Positions 32,166 to 43,527 of a stretch of DNA of 64,000 nucleotides are shown here, piece by piece. A program made the translations under genes and the position numbers. Numbering within the stretch: position 1 is the stretch's first letter; every line of letters starts with the position of its first letter. Source of the stretch: Cycas panzhihuaensis (taxonomy: Eukaryota > Cycadophyta); NCBI GenBank assembly GCA_023213395.1, contig CM041465.1, positions 162,137,741 to 162,201,740 of the forward strand. Reading direction: 5' to 3'. A model generated the notes under the pieces. It did not search any database. It was not told where the DNA came from and saw only the letters and a list, made by a program, of their open reading frames with translations.

Positions 32166-33640
32166 ATGACTGATTCTGAACAACCGACATACGTTTTTAA
32201 GCATATGAACAAGATAGACCAACAATTGCAAGAAAGAAGATATGCCCAAATATGTATGTCAAGACAATGCGAGTCTAAGACATTAACACCAATTGATCGG
32301 TTGATCATAAATCAAGCACAACAAGGGTGGAAAACCTGGGATCAACAACATGGGCCCAACCCAAATTTAAAAGATATTGAGGAAGCATTTGACCACTTAA
32401 TCCTACAAGAGCGAGAGCAATCCTCAATTAATAAAGCTATGCAAGAATAAGAGCATATGAGCCCTAAACAAAGACAGGCCCTATTTAGAAAATATTACAA
32501 ACGAAAAAGAAAGAAACAAAAGAATGACTTCAGATAATGAAGGCTATCGCAATTAAGGCACATAAGATCTCCAGTTAAGCCATTAATATTGACAATGGTG
32601 ATGTCCAAGGGTGCAAAGTAGAAGTTACCAACATTTAATGGCAAAGCGGATTAAGATCCAACCCAACATTATGACGTGTGTGAAACAATATAGATGACAA
32701 ATGGGGAGATGGATAAAGATCATTGGTTGTAAGCATTTATGACAACCTTACAAGATATGACAAACGACTAGTTTAAAGAGTTCAATGAAGGACACTTTAC
32801 AAAATGGACCGACTTATAGGAAGCTATTGAGAAAGAATTTAGATTGTTACAAGACAATAACGAAGTGGGGTATCAAATATACAATCTTAAACAAGAAGCC
32901 AAGGAGATAGTTAGAACCTATAATACAAAGTTAAAAAACTTAATCAAGAAGATGGAAAACGAAGTAACTAACAGATTAAGAAAAAGATGGTTTTTAGAAG
33001 GGTTGCTGACAAGATATCAAATAAAACTTTGAGTAGTCCCCCCTGCATCATGCCAGGAGGCAATTGATCAGGTGATGAGTCTCGAAATCAAGGACAAAGT
33101 AGAAGCATGGCATCAGGATAAAACCATGGAAGTAAAAACTAAGAACGAATCTTCTATTGAAGCATCGAGAGAAGATCTAATGCAAATCATGAAAGATTTC
33201 ACACAACACCAACCAAAAGAATGATGACAGATATGGTGCATCAAGTGTAAAATGGAAGGGCATATGGAGTCAGAATGTCTAGAAAATCAAGTCTTTAAGT
33301 ATTGCCACATCTACAAAATGAATAAACATGATACAGAAGAATGTGATTTCAATATATATGCACACAGATGACAAGAACAAGAAGTGTTCTTCACACGACA
33401 AGAAACCAACATACCTTCCTTTGGGTGGGGAAGTGGATCAAGTCGACCAATACCAAGGGACACTCAAGGTCAGCCTACAATGCAGTGTTTTTAGTTCAAA
33501 TTATGGGGACCTTTTAGTAGAAATTGTCCCAACTTGGAAAACATTACCTAAACATTATGTCGATGGTGCAGATTTGGTGACCACGATGACGACCATTACC
33601 CAAAACAACAGATCAAGATTGTGAACCTCATAGATGCTGA
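32166..33640 (+). pseudogene. G gag
   Basis: The N-terminal part (32166-32450) matches fragment L. The capsid core follows with KLPTFNGKAD and EAIEKEFRLLQD motifs (32620-32870) and KEIVRTYNTKLKNLIKKM. Cys/His knuckle-like motifs CIKCKMEGHMESEC (33239-33280) and CHIYKMNKHDTEEC follow. Many in-frame stops occur. The protein would form the particle and bind RNA. Confidence 0.8.
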
Positions 33641-34059
33641 ATCTACTGAGGGTAAGTGTGTTGCTTAAGTCCTACCGGCATATGCAGTGTATACAAGAAA
33701 AAATAAGAAACAAGAATATCCTGACCCTTCTGAGGAGAAAGAGCACCTTCGACAAGCCCAAGATTTGGTATGATCAACACAAGGGCAAGAGCAAAACATA
33801 TCAACAATTATAGTATTTGCACAATAAGACAAACCACCACAATCAACGCAATTACCAGGGGTGACTACAGTTTTATCACAAGGTAATGAAGCCATTAGGA
33901 TGATAATTGATCAACTTCTACGAACTAAGATAACTCTAAAAATTTCCATATTACTTCAACATGATCCATCATTTCTACAAATACTTGAAGAACATGTACA
34001 ACAAACAAGGACAACACAATAAGGGTTTTTCAAAGAAGGGATAGTATCAAAAGCAGTTA
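33641..34059 (+). other. Gag-protease linker of G
   Basis: It is decayed coding DNA with Gln/Thr-rich translation and no recognisable domain. Confidence 0.5.
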
Positions 34060-34445
34060 TTACAAAAGAACCTCATAGGGAATGCATCAATCAAAACATT
34101 CCTAGTGTACATGATCCTCAAATGGAACGTCATGTGCAATCCCTAAGAGTGGATCAAGAGATAATGGTCTCAATGACATTATTAGGACATCTCCTAGATA
34201 ACACGATGATAAATAAAGGTGTAGGAGTCAATATTATAGCGATAACTACCTGGAAAAAGATTGCTAAGCCTACACTATGGCCTCCTACATTCCAGTTACG
34301 ATTGGCTGATCAACATGGTGTGCAACCACTAGGTATGATGCTAGCTCAAAAGATTCACATCAAAATTCAAGAATTTGTTGTAGATTTTGTTGTTATTCCA
34401 ATGATCAGCAGAATGTGTCCAGCATATGATGCACTTCTAGGGTAG
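34060..34445 (+). pseudogene. G protease
   Basis: The open frame 34122-34445 aligns in layout with retropepsin-like proteases of Tat/Athila elements. VGVNIIAITTWKKI resembles the region after the catalytic Asp, and RLADQHGVQPLGM and DFVVIPMIS are typical later motifs. The Asp motif DxGA itself reads INKGVGVN, so the catalytic Asp appears lost. Confidence 0.65.
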
Positions 34446-35079
34446 CCTGGGTTGCGTAACACACACATACTTTAAAATTGGGGACGCAATATATTAGTAA
34501 TTAAACAAAAAGGAAAAAAACAATTAATAAATTTAAATCATCATTCCATAAGTGAAGAAATAACAAACTCTAGTTCCTCTTTCGATGAGGAAAATAATGA
34601 TGATGAATATGTTAATGACATCAAGGAGGATCAACATCTCCTGAGTACAATATTTGACAATGATAATATATGTGAACCAATTGAGGGTGTTATGTATTTG
34701 GATCAATGTTTGAAAGATGAGGTGGAATCAAATAGTGGATTTTTTCATTGGCAACAACAAGAATATGAATATTTTCACCATCATGTTACTTAGTTGGTAT
34801 AGAACCACTGAACTACAAAAATGCTTACCAGATACAAGATATATATAATTATCAATAGGAATATTCGAACCAATTTTTTAAAGTCCTTAAAAGGAACCAA
34901 CTAGTTCTCCACAAGTTTGTGTACAATTTCAATACGGAGCAATTTTTTTATGATGAAGCACCACAACAACCAATTAATTTAGGAACTGAACAAAACATAC
35001 AAACAATAATGATGGGCAATAAATGGGAACCAACTTTAATAGCAACAACCACAAAAAAAATTTCACAGTACAAGGATGT
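34446..35079 (+). other. Protease-RT linker of G
   Basis: Acidic, AT-rich decayed coding sequence. Nothing recognisable apart from an RT-proximal acidic linker. Confidence 0.5.
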
Positions 35080-36000
35080 CTTTGCCTAGGCCTATAATGA
35101 TTTGAAAGGCATACTGAGAGAACTTTGCGAACATAAAATTGAACTAGTACCAAGATCTAAATCGGTGAAACATTGACCTTATCAAATGAATCCCAAATAT
35201 GCAGAGCAAGTGGATATAGAGATTAGGAAAATGTTGGACGTTGGAATTATATTTAAGGTCAAAACAAGCGAATGGGGCTCACCAATTGTCATTGTCCCTA
35301 AGAAAAAAGGTAAACTTTGCATTTGTGTCAATTTTAGGAAATTGAATGCAGTAACTTGCACAAATCCATTTCCCATTCCTTTTACTGACACAATTCTAGA
35401 AGAAGTTGTAAGGCATGAGATATACTCACTCCTAGATGGGTTTTTAGGTTATAACCAAGTCAACACTGCGGAAACAGATAGGTTGAAAACTACATTTGTC
35501 ACACAATCCAAAATCTTTACATATAATAGGATGCCCTTCAGACTCTACAATGCCCCTATAACATTCGAACAAATCATCATATACTTATTTGACCAATTAT
35601 CATCAAACACTATCAAAATATTTCTAGACAATTGGTCCATCTATGGTAATGTTAAGGACCATCTTCCTTTATTAATAGAATGTTTGAAAGTTTTCCAAAA
35701 AGCAAGATTGTCACTAAATCTAGAAAAATACTAGCTTTTGGTTCCATATGGCAAGCTATTAGGACATATTGTATATGCACAAGGGTTGAAAATAAACCCT
35801 GATTAACTCAAAGTTATACTGAATTTAGCTCCACCAACGGATGTTGCAAGAGTTCAAACATTCCTTAGTCATGTCACATGCTACTGCCAGTTCATAAAAG
35901 GGTTTGCCCACATCACTCACCCTTTAGAAGAATTATTATATAAAAGGGGCAAATTTCATATGGGAAAATGAACAACAAACAACATTCAAAAACCAACCTT
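35080..36000 (+). pseudogene. G reverse transcriptase
   Basis: Motifs in order: YQMNPKYAEQVDIEI, EWGSPIVIVPKKKG, CVNFRKLNAVT, FPIPFTDTILEEV, DGFLGYNQV and FTYNRMPFRLYNAP. The active site reads FLDN instead of YLDD (Asn codon 35630-35632). The order and the wording (FPIPF, DGFLGYNQV) suit Tat/Athila RT. The thumb (GHIVYAQGLKINPD) follows after a stop. Confidence 0.88.
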
Positions 36001-36565
36001 AAAAATAGACTTACTACAACCCTAATTTTAGCTCATCCAGATTGGTAAAAAGAGTTTCGCATCCATGTTGATGCTTCACAAATAGCGATAAGATGTACAT
36101 TAGCTCAAGAAAGAAGTCACAAGCTAGACCTACCTATCTATTTTGCCAGTAGACGACTAAACAAAGCAAAAGGGAATTATTCAACAACAAAAAGAGAAGG
36201 ATTAGGAATGGTTTATGCAGTCCAAAAATTTCATCACTACTTATTAGCAAATTCTTTCGTATTTTTTGTCAATCATCAAGCTCTTTTATACATGATCAAC
36301 AAACCAATCATCCAAGGAAGAATAAGTCAATGGTTATTATTACTTCAAAAATTTAATTTCAAAGTAGTAGTTTGACTCAGCCGCACACATGTTGCTGCGG
36401 GTCATCTATCTAGAATTCAGACAAGAGAAGAACCTCTCAGAATAAATGATGACTTCCTTGATGCCAAATTATTCCAAGTAGTAGCAACTCCACCAGGTTA
36501 TGAGGACATAACGAAATACTTGAACACTGGATCATTTCCTATGAATATGCCTTCATAACAACGCA
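36001..36565 (+). pseudogene. G RNase H
   Basis: FRIHVDASQIAI carries the first acidic residue, KREGLGMVYAVQKFHHYLL the second. FFVNHQALLYM has Asn (36271-36273) where family members have Asp. AAGHLSRIQT marks the end. Only one obvious stop lies inside. Confidence 0.82.
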
Positions 36566-37750
36566 GGGAGCTCATAAAAACGGCAGGCCCATATCAGCTA
36601 ATGGGGGATTTCTGCATAAATTTGGGAAGGATCATATATTGCATACATGTGTAATGCTAGAAGAAGTTCAAGTAGTACTAAAGGAATCTCCATCAAGGAA
36701 TTGCTGATGGCCATGTTGGACCCAAATCCACAACCTGTAAAATTTTACTATCAAGGTTATGGTGGCCTCAATTTTTTAAGGATGTAAAGGAACATGTTTC
36801 CATATGTAACATATGCCAACGAATGGGATGACCTTTAGAACATGATTGTATGCCCTTACAACCATCTCTAGCCGAAGGTGTTTTCAAACATTGGGGTGGG
36901 ACCATTCAAATATGTTGCACGAATAACACAAGCAAAGTATATACTAGCCGCCATGGACTACCTTACAAAATAGGTTGAGACAAAAGCACTCTGGAACAAT
37001 TTAGTACGAAGTGCAACTATATTCCTTTATGAACATATTATTATAAAATTCGGGTGCCCATTGAAATTGTGAGTGATAGAGGAACACACTTCATAAATGA
37101 CACAATTCATTGCCTAACACAAGAATTCATGACCACACATCATAAGTCAACCCTTTACTAGCCACGCGCTAATGGCAAGGCTTAATCAATTCATAAAATA
37201 ATAGTAACAATGTTAACCAAATTATGTAACACAAATAGAAATGATTGGACAAAACAACTACACTCAGTCTTATGGACCTTTTGGACAACTTACAAGACTG
37301 CTATCGGATATACCCCATTTCAATTAGTGCATGGAGAAGAAGTAGTTCTTCCCCTAGAATTCGTAGTACCAAGTCTAAGAATTGTCATGCAAGAATGATG
37401 GCTAGATATGCCCGATCTTCAAACTCGTTTGGAAGCTATTTTAGCTTTAGATGAGAATCGAGCATAGGTACAATGGGTAATGGATATAATACAACAATGT
37501 AGAAAAAAATAGCATGATAAGACACTACACTCAAAAGTATTTAAGGAAGAAGATCTTGTCTTATAATATGATGGCAAACAATTTATAAAACCACATAAAC
37601 TTAAGATCAAATTGGCTTGGACCATTCATGGTGAAGAGAATATTCGATAATGGGACAATTGAACTAACTCATATTGATGAGACTCTACAAACGTTTATCA
37701 TAAATGTATCGAAATTCAAAATCTATAAAACTGATCAAGAAAACAACGAT
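36566..37750 (+). pseudogene. G integrase
   Basis: The zinc region has HQGIADGHVGPK and CNICQRMG near 36690-36825. Core motifs are IEIVSDRGTHFIN near 37060-37095 and RANGKA-SIHK near 37165-37190, where the TEXXNK-type Glu is not recognisable. The C-terminal YKTAIGYTPFQLVHGEEVVLPLE motif (37290-37365) is well kept. Several stops and shifts are present. Confidence 0.82.
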
Positions 37751-38132
37751 TGAAGAAAAATTGGAAAATTCAATAAAGCTATTAGGGGAATCACAATAAA
37801 TAAAGATGACATAAAGTTCTAAGGCAAAAATTTGGCTATTGACTTTAGAAAATAAAAAGTAAATAGTGACTTGGCTATTCATGAAAATGGTAGAGTTCAA
37901 GTTACAGGGACTTGTTGTGATCCAATGGTGAATTGACTTGGCTATTTGAAAGAAAATAATAAATAAGATATTATAAAAGAAAAATTCAAGTCGGCGGATC
38001 ACCCATGGGTTTGGGCGATTGGCGAGTTGGCCAATCCATGGACCGATCGCCCATGGTTTTAGCCGACCCACTAGTCGACTGAAACTATGGTCGGCCGACC
38101 CATGAGATCGGCCACCATGAGGCCAACCGGCC

Positions 38133-38144
38133 TTATATATAATA
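38133..38144 (+). promoter_or_regulatory. Possible internal TATA box of G
   Basis: TTATATATAATA lies in the GC-rich island about 290 bp before ORF3. Promoter activity is an inference only. Confidence 0.3.
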
Positions 38145-38393
38145 GGGCAATTGGCCAATGGCCCTATCACCAATTTTAGAGGCGCTATCCCTATTACAAG
38201 TTCAAGTATCGACCTTATTATGATTTCAAGGAGTTATTACGAATCATCACAGATCACAATCTGTATTGTCAAGATATTTAAGATAGCAATGGATTTTTCT
38301 TGTTGATCAATGTGGCCTTATCATCTAGGAGGCGATCAATTAAGTGAGCAATCAAGTGAGATGATAGATTGAGACGAATGATTGAGTCATAAG

Positions 38394-38408
38394 ATTTTTT
38401 TTTTTCAG
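38394..38408 (+). promoter_or_regulatory. Possible splice acceptor before ORF3
   Basis: Twelve Ts followed by CAG and G form a strong polypyrimidine-AG pattern. The ORF3 ATG is at 38432. Spliced subgenomic RNA is known for third ORFs of some gypsy elements; its use here is inferred. Confidence 0.4.
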
Positions 38409-38431
38409 GAAAAGGATATTATTTTTTCACA

Positions 38432-40137
38432 ATGAATTTATCAAATATGTTGGGAAGTGGCTTTGCAAAGTTTGCCTAGACCACTATTTCTTTTTTAGGG
38501 TTTGTGCAAAAACATTTATAAGAAGACATAGATATTCCATTCAAAATTAGCGAATGCCAAATCAAATGGCAAGTGTTAGACTCACCAGTTCTACACAAAT
38601 GGTTGGAAATTGAGGATTGAAATGTCCCACTAAGGACAAATTTGACTAGCGTTGGGGTAGTTTAAGCTATCTCATTTCCAGTTTTCTCAAACAATTCTAA
38701 ATGACTGTAGGAAGTGTTGGATGGATATAATCCCATGAGCTGCACATTAATAGTTAATGAAAACATTATAAGTATGGAACCTGAAGATGTGGTGAGGTTA
38801 ACAAGGTTTCTAACCCAAGGACAGGAGGTCAAGAAATTGGGGAATTTAATAGCCTCAATGAAAGATCAAATTATTTAGATGATATGCAAAAGTGAGTTTC
38901 ATACTAAGCATAGAGGACGAGGCATTCCGATCACTCATTTGAAAACCATGAATGTGATGGTAGTAGCAGTTCTCATGTGTACAAAGCTTCTGGGTGGACA
39001 ACATTGTGATGCACTACCTTGGTGGACAACATCATACTTGCAAGGGCTTATGAAAGGAGTGGTCTACAATCGGTTAGCCTTCATTTTAGAGAAACTCAAG
39101 ACATCCTTACACCAACTGATCACAACAAGGCAATCCAATTTTAATTTTACCATTTACTTGTTGGGATTTTGCTATGAGAATTTTCACTTGCTAGGGTTAG
39201 CACAGAGCCCAATAATACTGCTTCTGTCTACACTCCATAAAGGCTCTTCAACTCCTAAGAAAACCCACCCAAGAGTTTAGAAAGAAGGTGAAATAGAAAG
39301 AACAAGGGAAAGGAAGGTTGTAACAATAAGAGAAACAGATGAGCCTTATGAAGCATCTGATGATTCAAATGAAAACTACATTGCAAATTACTCAGATCTC
39401 AGCTCAAGCGAAGAAAATGATGAGAACCAGAAATAGGAAGTGATACTACACCAATCTCCACTAATAATGTCTCCCAAGCTCAAGCTCTAGACCTGAACTT
39501 TCTGGTGTCCCCCAACGTGGATAGTGAAGTAGCAACCTGTGAGTTATTTGAAATATTAGCAGGCAAGCAGGTAGGCGATTCTCTACCATCTAAACAAAGG
39601 AAGCAGCAGGAGGCAGCTACAACATCTATTGATACTAAGTTCATCAAAGAACAACAAGATCGCATGATGAATTTGTTAGATCAATATCACGTGATGGCAA
39701 AAGCTCAAGGATCATTATTTTTGAAGTTAGTTGAAGATCATCATTGCAGAGCAGATAGCTATGATCAGTTATGGAAGGAATTGTAGGATGCAAAGGAATT
39801 ACTACAGAAAAAGAAGGAAGAATATGCTCAATTAAGGAAAACAAATCAAGAAATGCATGATCAGGAGGTACTTCTTGTTCAACAAATTAGTACATTGGAG
39901 GAGAATCTACGCTAGAGTGAGACATAGGTCAAAGATCTATCCACTGAACTACAAGAGGAAAAGAGATGTCGCAAGTGGGTGTTGCAATGCGTCGAGGTAG
40001 TCAGTCGAGAAAATTGCAATTTGTGGCAAAAAGTGGAACTAGATCCATTACATTCAAAAGCACCCTTCATTCTAGATCTTAGCTCACCAGTACCATAAAA
40101 AACTTCTTTTCCTTTTCTGAGTGAGATGCTCATAACT
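38432..40137 (+). pseudogene. G third ORF, unknown function
   Basis: From ATG 38432 (MNLSNMLGSGFAKF) one frame can be followed to about 39435 through roughly seven stops. A shift then moves it to the frame that holds 39505-39786. The middle part has an EPEDVVRLTRFL motif and an LKTSLHQLITTRQSNFNFTI stretch. The last third is Lys/Glu/Gln-rich and looks coiled-coil (QEAATTSIDTKFIKEQQDRM, EELLQKKKEEYAQLRK-like). It has no pol motif and no clear membrane segment or signal peptide. Position fits the env-like or extra ORF of Athila/Tat elements. The EDV motif faintly recalls plant mobile domains, which I cannot confirm. Confidence 0.55.
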
Positions 40138-40157
40138 AAAAAAAGTGGGGGAATAGA
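40138..40157 (+). other. Polypurine tract of G
   Basis: AAAAAAAGTGGGGGAATAGA directly precedes the 3' LTR. Confidence 0.8.
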
Positions 40158-40540
40158 TGTTATGGCACATTTTGTTATGGGTATTGGATGTTATGTTAAC
40201 AATGGCATTAGTTGAGTCAAGTAGTTGCAGGTCGTTACAAAGTGATGGTTTCAAAGATATATATAGGTAGTAAAATTAGACGGGAGGCATGCAATGTTAC
40301 GCATCTAGACACTAGTGGGCAGTACAAAACTAGTGTGGGATGACCATCTTTTATTTTCATTGTGCATGCTCTGGGTATTGTAATCAGTCTTGATATAATA
40401 TAGAAGATACCAATTTACATACATTCTATAATTACTTTGATGTGGAATATTGTACATATGATGTTACTATGTTGATGCTACCATGTTATGAATGTTGCCA
40501 TCTTTCTCTTCCTAGGAGAAGCTATGAATGTTAATCAACT
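40158..40540 (+). repeat. 3' LTR of G
   Basis: A 383-bp LTR, TGTTATGGCACATTTTG to TTAATCAACT, with the last base changed from A to T. It holds the uninterrupted TAATCAGTCTTGAT target at 40381 that proves the insertion site of A. ATGTG follows. Confidence 0.93.
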
Positions 40541-40545
40541 ATGTG

Positions 40546-41187
40546 GCTATGTGAATATGTGTTTGAGGTTGCCATGATTTGTGTGAAGTTCAAAGCTTTT
40601 TGCAAGCAAGTAGTGTCTCCATGCCTTAAGTGCATGCACAACTGCTGCAAGTTCTAAGTCGTGAGTGGGGTAATTCTTCTCATAGTCTTTCAATTTCCTT
40701 GATTCATGGGAACCAACCCAACCATCCTGCATCAAGATTGCCCCCCGATTTTCAACACAAGCATCGATGCAAACTAAGAAGTTTGAGTTTAGGTCAAATA
40801 CTATAAGAACTGAAGCAATGGTCAACAACTACTTCAATGGTTAAAAGCTGTCTTCACACAAATCTATTCATATGAATTTGGCACCCTTTCTTTGTAAAGA
40901 AGTGATAGAACCTATAGTCCTAAAGAAGTTTTCCACATATCTTCGATAGTAACTTGCACGTCCCATAAAACTCCTCACTCCATGCACATTCCTGGGCTAT
41001 GGCCATTCCATAATGGGTATGACCTTTTCTAGATCAACTGGAATTCCTATTTCTGAAATGACATGTCCTAAACAGTGCACCTCCCTTTTGTAAACTTCGC
41101 ACTTGCTTAGCTTAGCATACAACTTGTTCTCCCTAAGCAACTATGACACAATTCGCAAATGCTTCTCATGCTCTTCTTCAGTTTTTG
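40546..41187 (-). pseudogene. H reverse transcriptase thumb and RNase H
   Basis: From 41187 down, TEEEHEKHLRIV and ENKLYAKLSKCE form the RT end, then HCLGHVISEIGIPVD and the VRSFMGRASYYRRYVENF thumb. RNase H from 40790 shows CIDACVENRGAILMQ, THDLELAAVVHALKAWRHYL and HTNHGNLKHIFT. The usual TDHKSL Asp is Asn (40577-40579). The frame is cut by G and resumes at 14185. Confidence 0.88.
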
Positions 41188-41517
41188 TGTTAGTGTGGTA
41201 GTTAAGACTAAGCCACTTCTTTAATGTTAAATGTGGTTTAGTTAATGTTAAGTGAAAAGGTGCGAATGTTTTAGAGGATCACAACCATTTAGGTTGGACA
41301 TACTATTTGGAGGACCATAAATAAGCCCAAAGTCCATTGTAAGTTCATCCAAGAATCATCAATGTGATCTTACAATCTTTTGTGGTGGTATTTTTCCCAA
41401 AAGGGTTTTTCATGTAAATTATTATGTACTATGTACTTGTCCTCTTTATTGTTGCTTGTTGTGTATGATTAAGATCCTGTAGTTCGGAATACATGCATTT
41501 TTTCATGTTTCTTCACA
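41188..41517 (+). repeat. 5' LTR of J
   Basis: TGTTAGTGTGGTAGTTAAG to CATGTTTCTTCACA; pairs with 63423-63768. It contains the AGTTCATCCAAGAATCATCAATG block also present in the 3' copy. Confidence 0.92.
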
Positions 41518-41531
41518 TGGTATTAGAGCTG
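41518..41531 (+). other. Primer-binding site of J
   Basis: TGGTATTAGAGCTG directly follows the LTR and differs by one base from the tRNA-Met site. Confidence 0.8.
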
Positions 41532-43199
41532 AACATGATACACAACTGAGGCAAGGTTGGGTGGACATGAAAAAATCGAAGGTTACCTGGTAACACTAGT
41601 AGAGCCCTATTCTATTGATTTTTGATCTTCTTTGACAACCAAAAGAGTGACACAATTCTGTAATGGTGATTGAGGAGATGGATTTCACCTATCAATAAGA
41701 GTTTCTCACTGTTTGAGGTCAAAAATCAATATTGGGCACATTTTACATCGTGTTGGGCTTGTGTTGGAGCCATCTATAGCTGATTGGGTGCATTGGGCAC
41801 TCCATAGGCTAGTTGGGCTCAATTTGAAGGTGATCTAATAGTGTTGGGCTGTTAGAGTATAATGTTTAATGTTGTATGTGCCTAAGTAAAGTGTGTCTTA
41901 GGGTCAATAGTCATAGTCCCAAGTACTAGGGTCTAAGAGTCATTTATTATTATAATATTATGTGGGAAGATAAAAGCTCATTGGTTAGTTAGTTGGTGTA
42001 ATTTCATTGGTTCGGTTAGAGTTAATTGTCCCACATGTATTACATCTCTTGTGTGTTCTCCCACCTATTTTGTATATAAAAGTGGTTGAGGTAGTATATG
42101 TAATCAAGTTATCATAGACACTCAAGTTGAGTCTATGGTGCATTAGTGTTATGATCTGATTACTTTGAGTTAATACATTTTGATCTTTGTTCATTGATAT
42201 TTTGATGTTGATGTTGAATGCTTTCCATGTTAAAATCTAACTTGGGCTGCATTAGGCATGATTAGAGTACATTGGGCACCATTTGGAGGTTGTTTGACAT
42301 AATTAGGCATATGATTTAATACCTGATCATCTCATCGAAAGGGGGTTAGACACTATTTATGGGCGTGATTAAATTCACTTAAGGGGGTTTTCTACTAATA
42401 TTACTGACGTTGGACAACTTATGAAGGTTGAATTGATTGTTTTGATACTCATGGAGGATATTATTTGGTTCCTTATCAGTACATAGCTTTTGAGAAGTAT
42501 TGGAGCATCCAGTGACTGACTTGTGGCTACATATCTATGTAGAAATGAGTTTGTGAGGTGTGTGCAACCTTCTTCTAGCCATAGCAAGCCTATTTGTCCA
42601 CCATACGAGTTTAGGAAACTGATAGGAGTCACACTTTCTTGCAAATGAGATGCCACATCTTGTGGAGAAGCCATCCATTCATTTGCGCTGCCAAAACTCA
42701 TATTAAAGGTATATTAAGGTTAGAACCTTAATATAAACATTATATATGTTGTTTGTTGACTTTTTCAACCCATTTTTAAGTCACGCGGAGATAAGGAGAG
42801 CCGCATGAGTATAAAGTGAGCAATCGCCACTTTTGGAATATGCCTTTAGGTAATATTCTTTCTCAATATAAAAAGTGAATGTAAATACCATTACGTCAAG
42901 CCCTTTGATGATTTTTTCATGGGAATTTTTGAAGTAATTTGACATTTGTTTCCAAAATTTAGACTTGGTGTTATGCCTATACTATTGGTTATATACTATT
43001 TTTGTCATTTGAAGCATTTTTGTTTGGGGTTTTTAGCATTTTTCTTAGCAGCCAATCAAGTTGGTGTAAAAATATTGAAGCCCAGAGCTTGTGTGACATT
43101 AATGGTGTGTGAAATCAACTGTTAAAGCCATTAAATATTACATTTTTAGCAAGTTTTGTTGGAAAACAGAGATTGAGTAGTGTGTAGGGTGTTGTCCGT
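41532..43199 (+). other. Leader of J
   Basis: It is about 1.3 kb of untranslated DNA when the solo LTR is removed. Repeated TTGGGC(A/T) words occur (TTGGGCACA, TTGGGCTTG, TTGGGTGCATTGGGC). No gene is seen. Confidence 0.6.
41850..42242 (+). repeat. Solo LTR in the J leader
   Basis: A 393-bp segment from TGTTAGAGTATAATG to AAAATCTAACT with TGGGC on both sides (41845-41849 and 42243-42247). The ends form a TGTTAGA/TCTAACT inverted pair. TATATAAAA at 42073-42081 is a good TATA box. No internal element sequence is left, which fits LTR-LTR recombination. Confidence 0.8.
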
Positions 43200-43300
43200 G
43201 TGACTAAAAGTCAAGTAGTTGGTGAAAATGATGCGTTTGTGAGTCCACTTATTGAAATGGAAAGGATGATGCCTCAAGTCATCTTTAATGGAAATAATTT
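43200..43300 (+). pseudogene. J gag, first part
   Basis: The frame ends MPQVIFNGNNF at the insertion point of D and continues at 59432. This is the usual copia gag N-terminus around FNGXNFXEWK. Confidence 0.75.
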
Positions 43301-43512
43301 TGTTAAGATATAATGTTTTATCCTAAAGGGTATCTTGAGGGTAATGTCTTAATCCCTCTTTATATAACTCCTGATGTAACTTAGACACTTGTCTAACATG
43401 TGTCATCTGTACCTGTATCAGTTACATTTATTCATGTATATTTAAGGAGACTATCTCCCTCATAATGAAATCAAGGAAGTTATTCTCATTCATCTGTGTC
43501 TGAAGTTTAATA
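43301..43512 (+). repeat. 5' LTR of D
   Basis: TGTTAAGATATAATG to GAAGTTTAATA (last bases changed from ACA); pairs with 59220-59431. CATGTATATTTAAGG near 43432 is the likely TATA region. Confidence 0.93.
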
Positions 43513-43527
43513 TGGTATCAGAGCAGG
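43513..43527 (+). other. Primer-binding site of D
   Basis: TGGTATCAGAGCAGG directly after the LTR, identical to that of C. Confidence 0.9.

Larger units (their letters stand above)
37751..38431 (+). other. Spacer between pol and ORF3 of G, GC-rich island and acceptor-like site
   Basis: At about 37990-38170 a GC-rich island full of CCCATGG, GGCCAAT and CGGCC(G/A)A motifs stands out from AT-rich surroundings. TTATATATAATA at 38133-38144 is a TATA-like box. A 12-T run and CAG at 38394-38408 resembles a plant splice acceptor, 23 bases before the ORF3 ATG. Confidence 0.55.
14191..40540 (+). mobile_element. Gypsy element G (Tat/Athila-like), split by A
   Basis: LTR at 14191-14468 plus 31713-31868 (5', split by A) and at 40158-40540 (3'), flanked by ATGTG (14186-14190 and 40541-40545). 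The order gag, protease, RT, RNase H, integrase, extra ORF, PPT, LTR, together with a tRNA-Asp-like PBS, places it in the Tat/Athila clade. It interrupts the H pol frame. Without insert A it is about 9.1 kb. It is heavily mutated in every domain. Confidence 0.92.

Noticed and set aside
37685-38173. Minus-strand open frame of 162 codons
   Set aside because: It runs antisense over the GC-rich island and the integrase end of G, has no domain, and its composition reflects the local repeats.
38432-40137. Retroviral envelope gene in G
   Set aside because: No signal peptide, transmembrane helix or furin-like site is visible; only the position is env-like.
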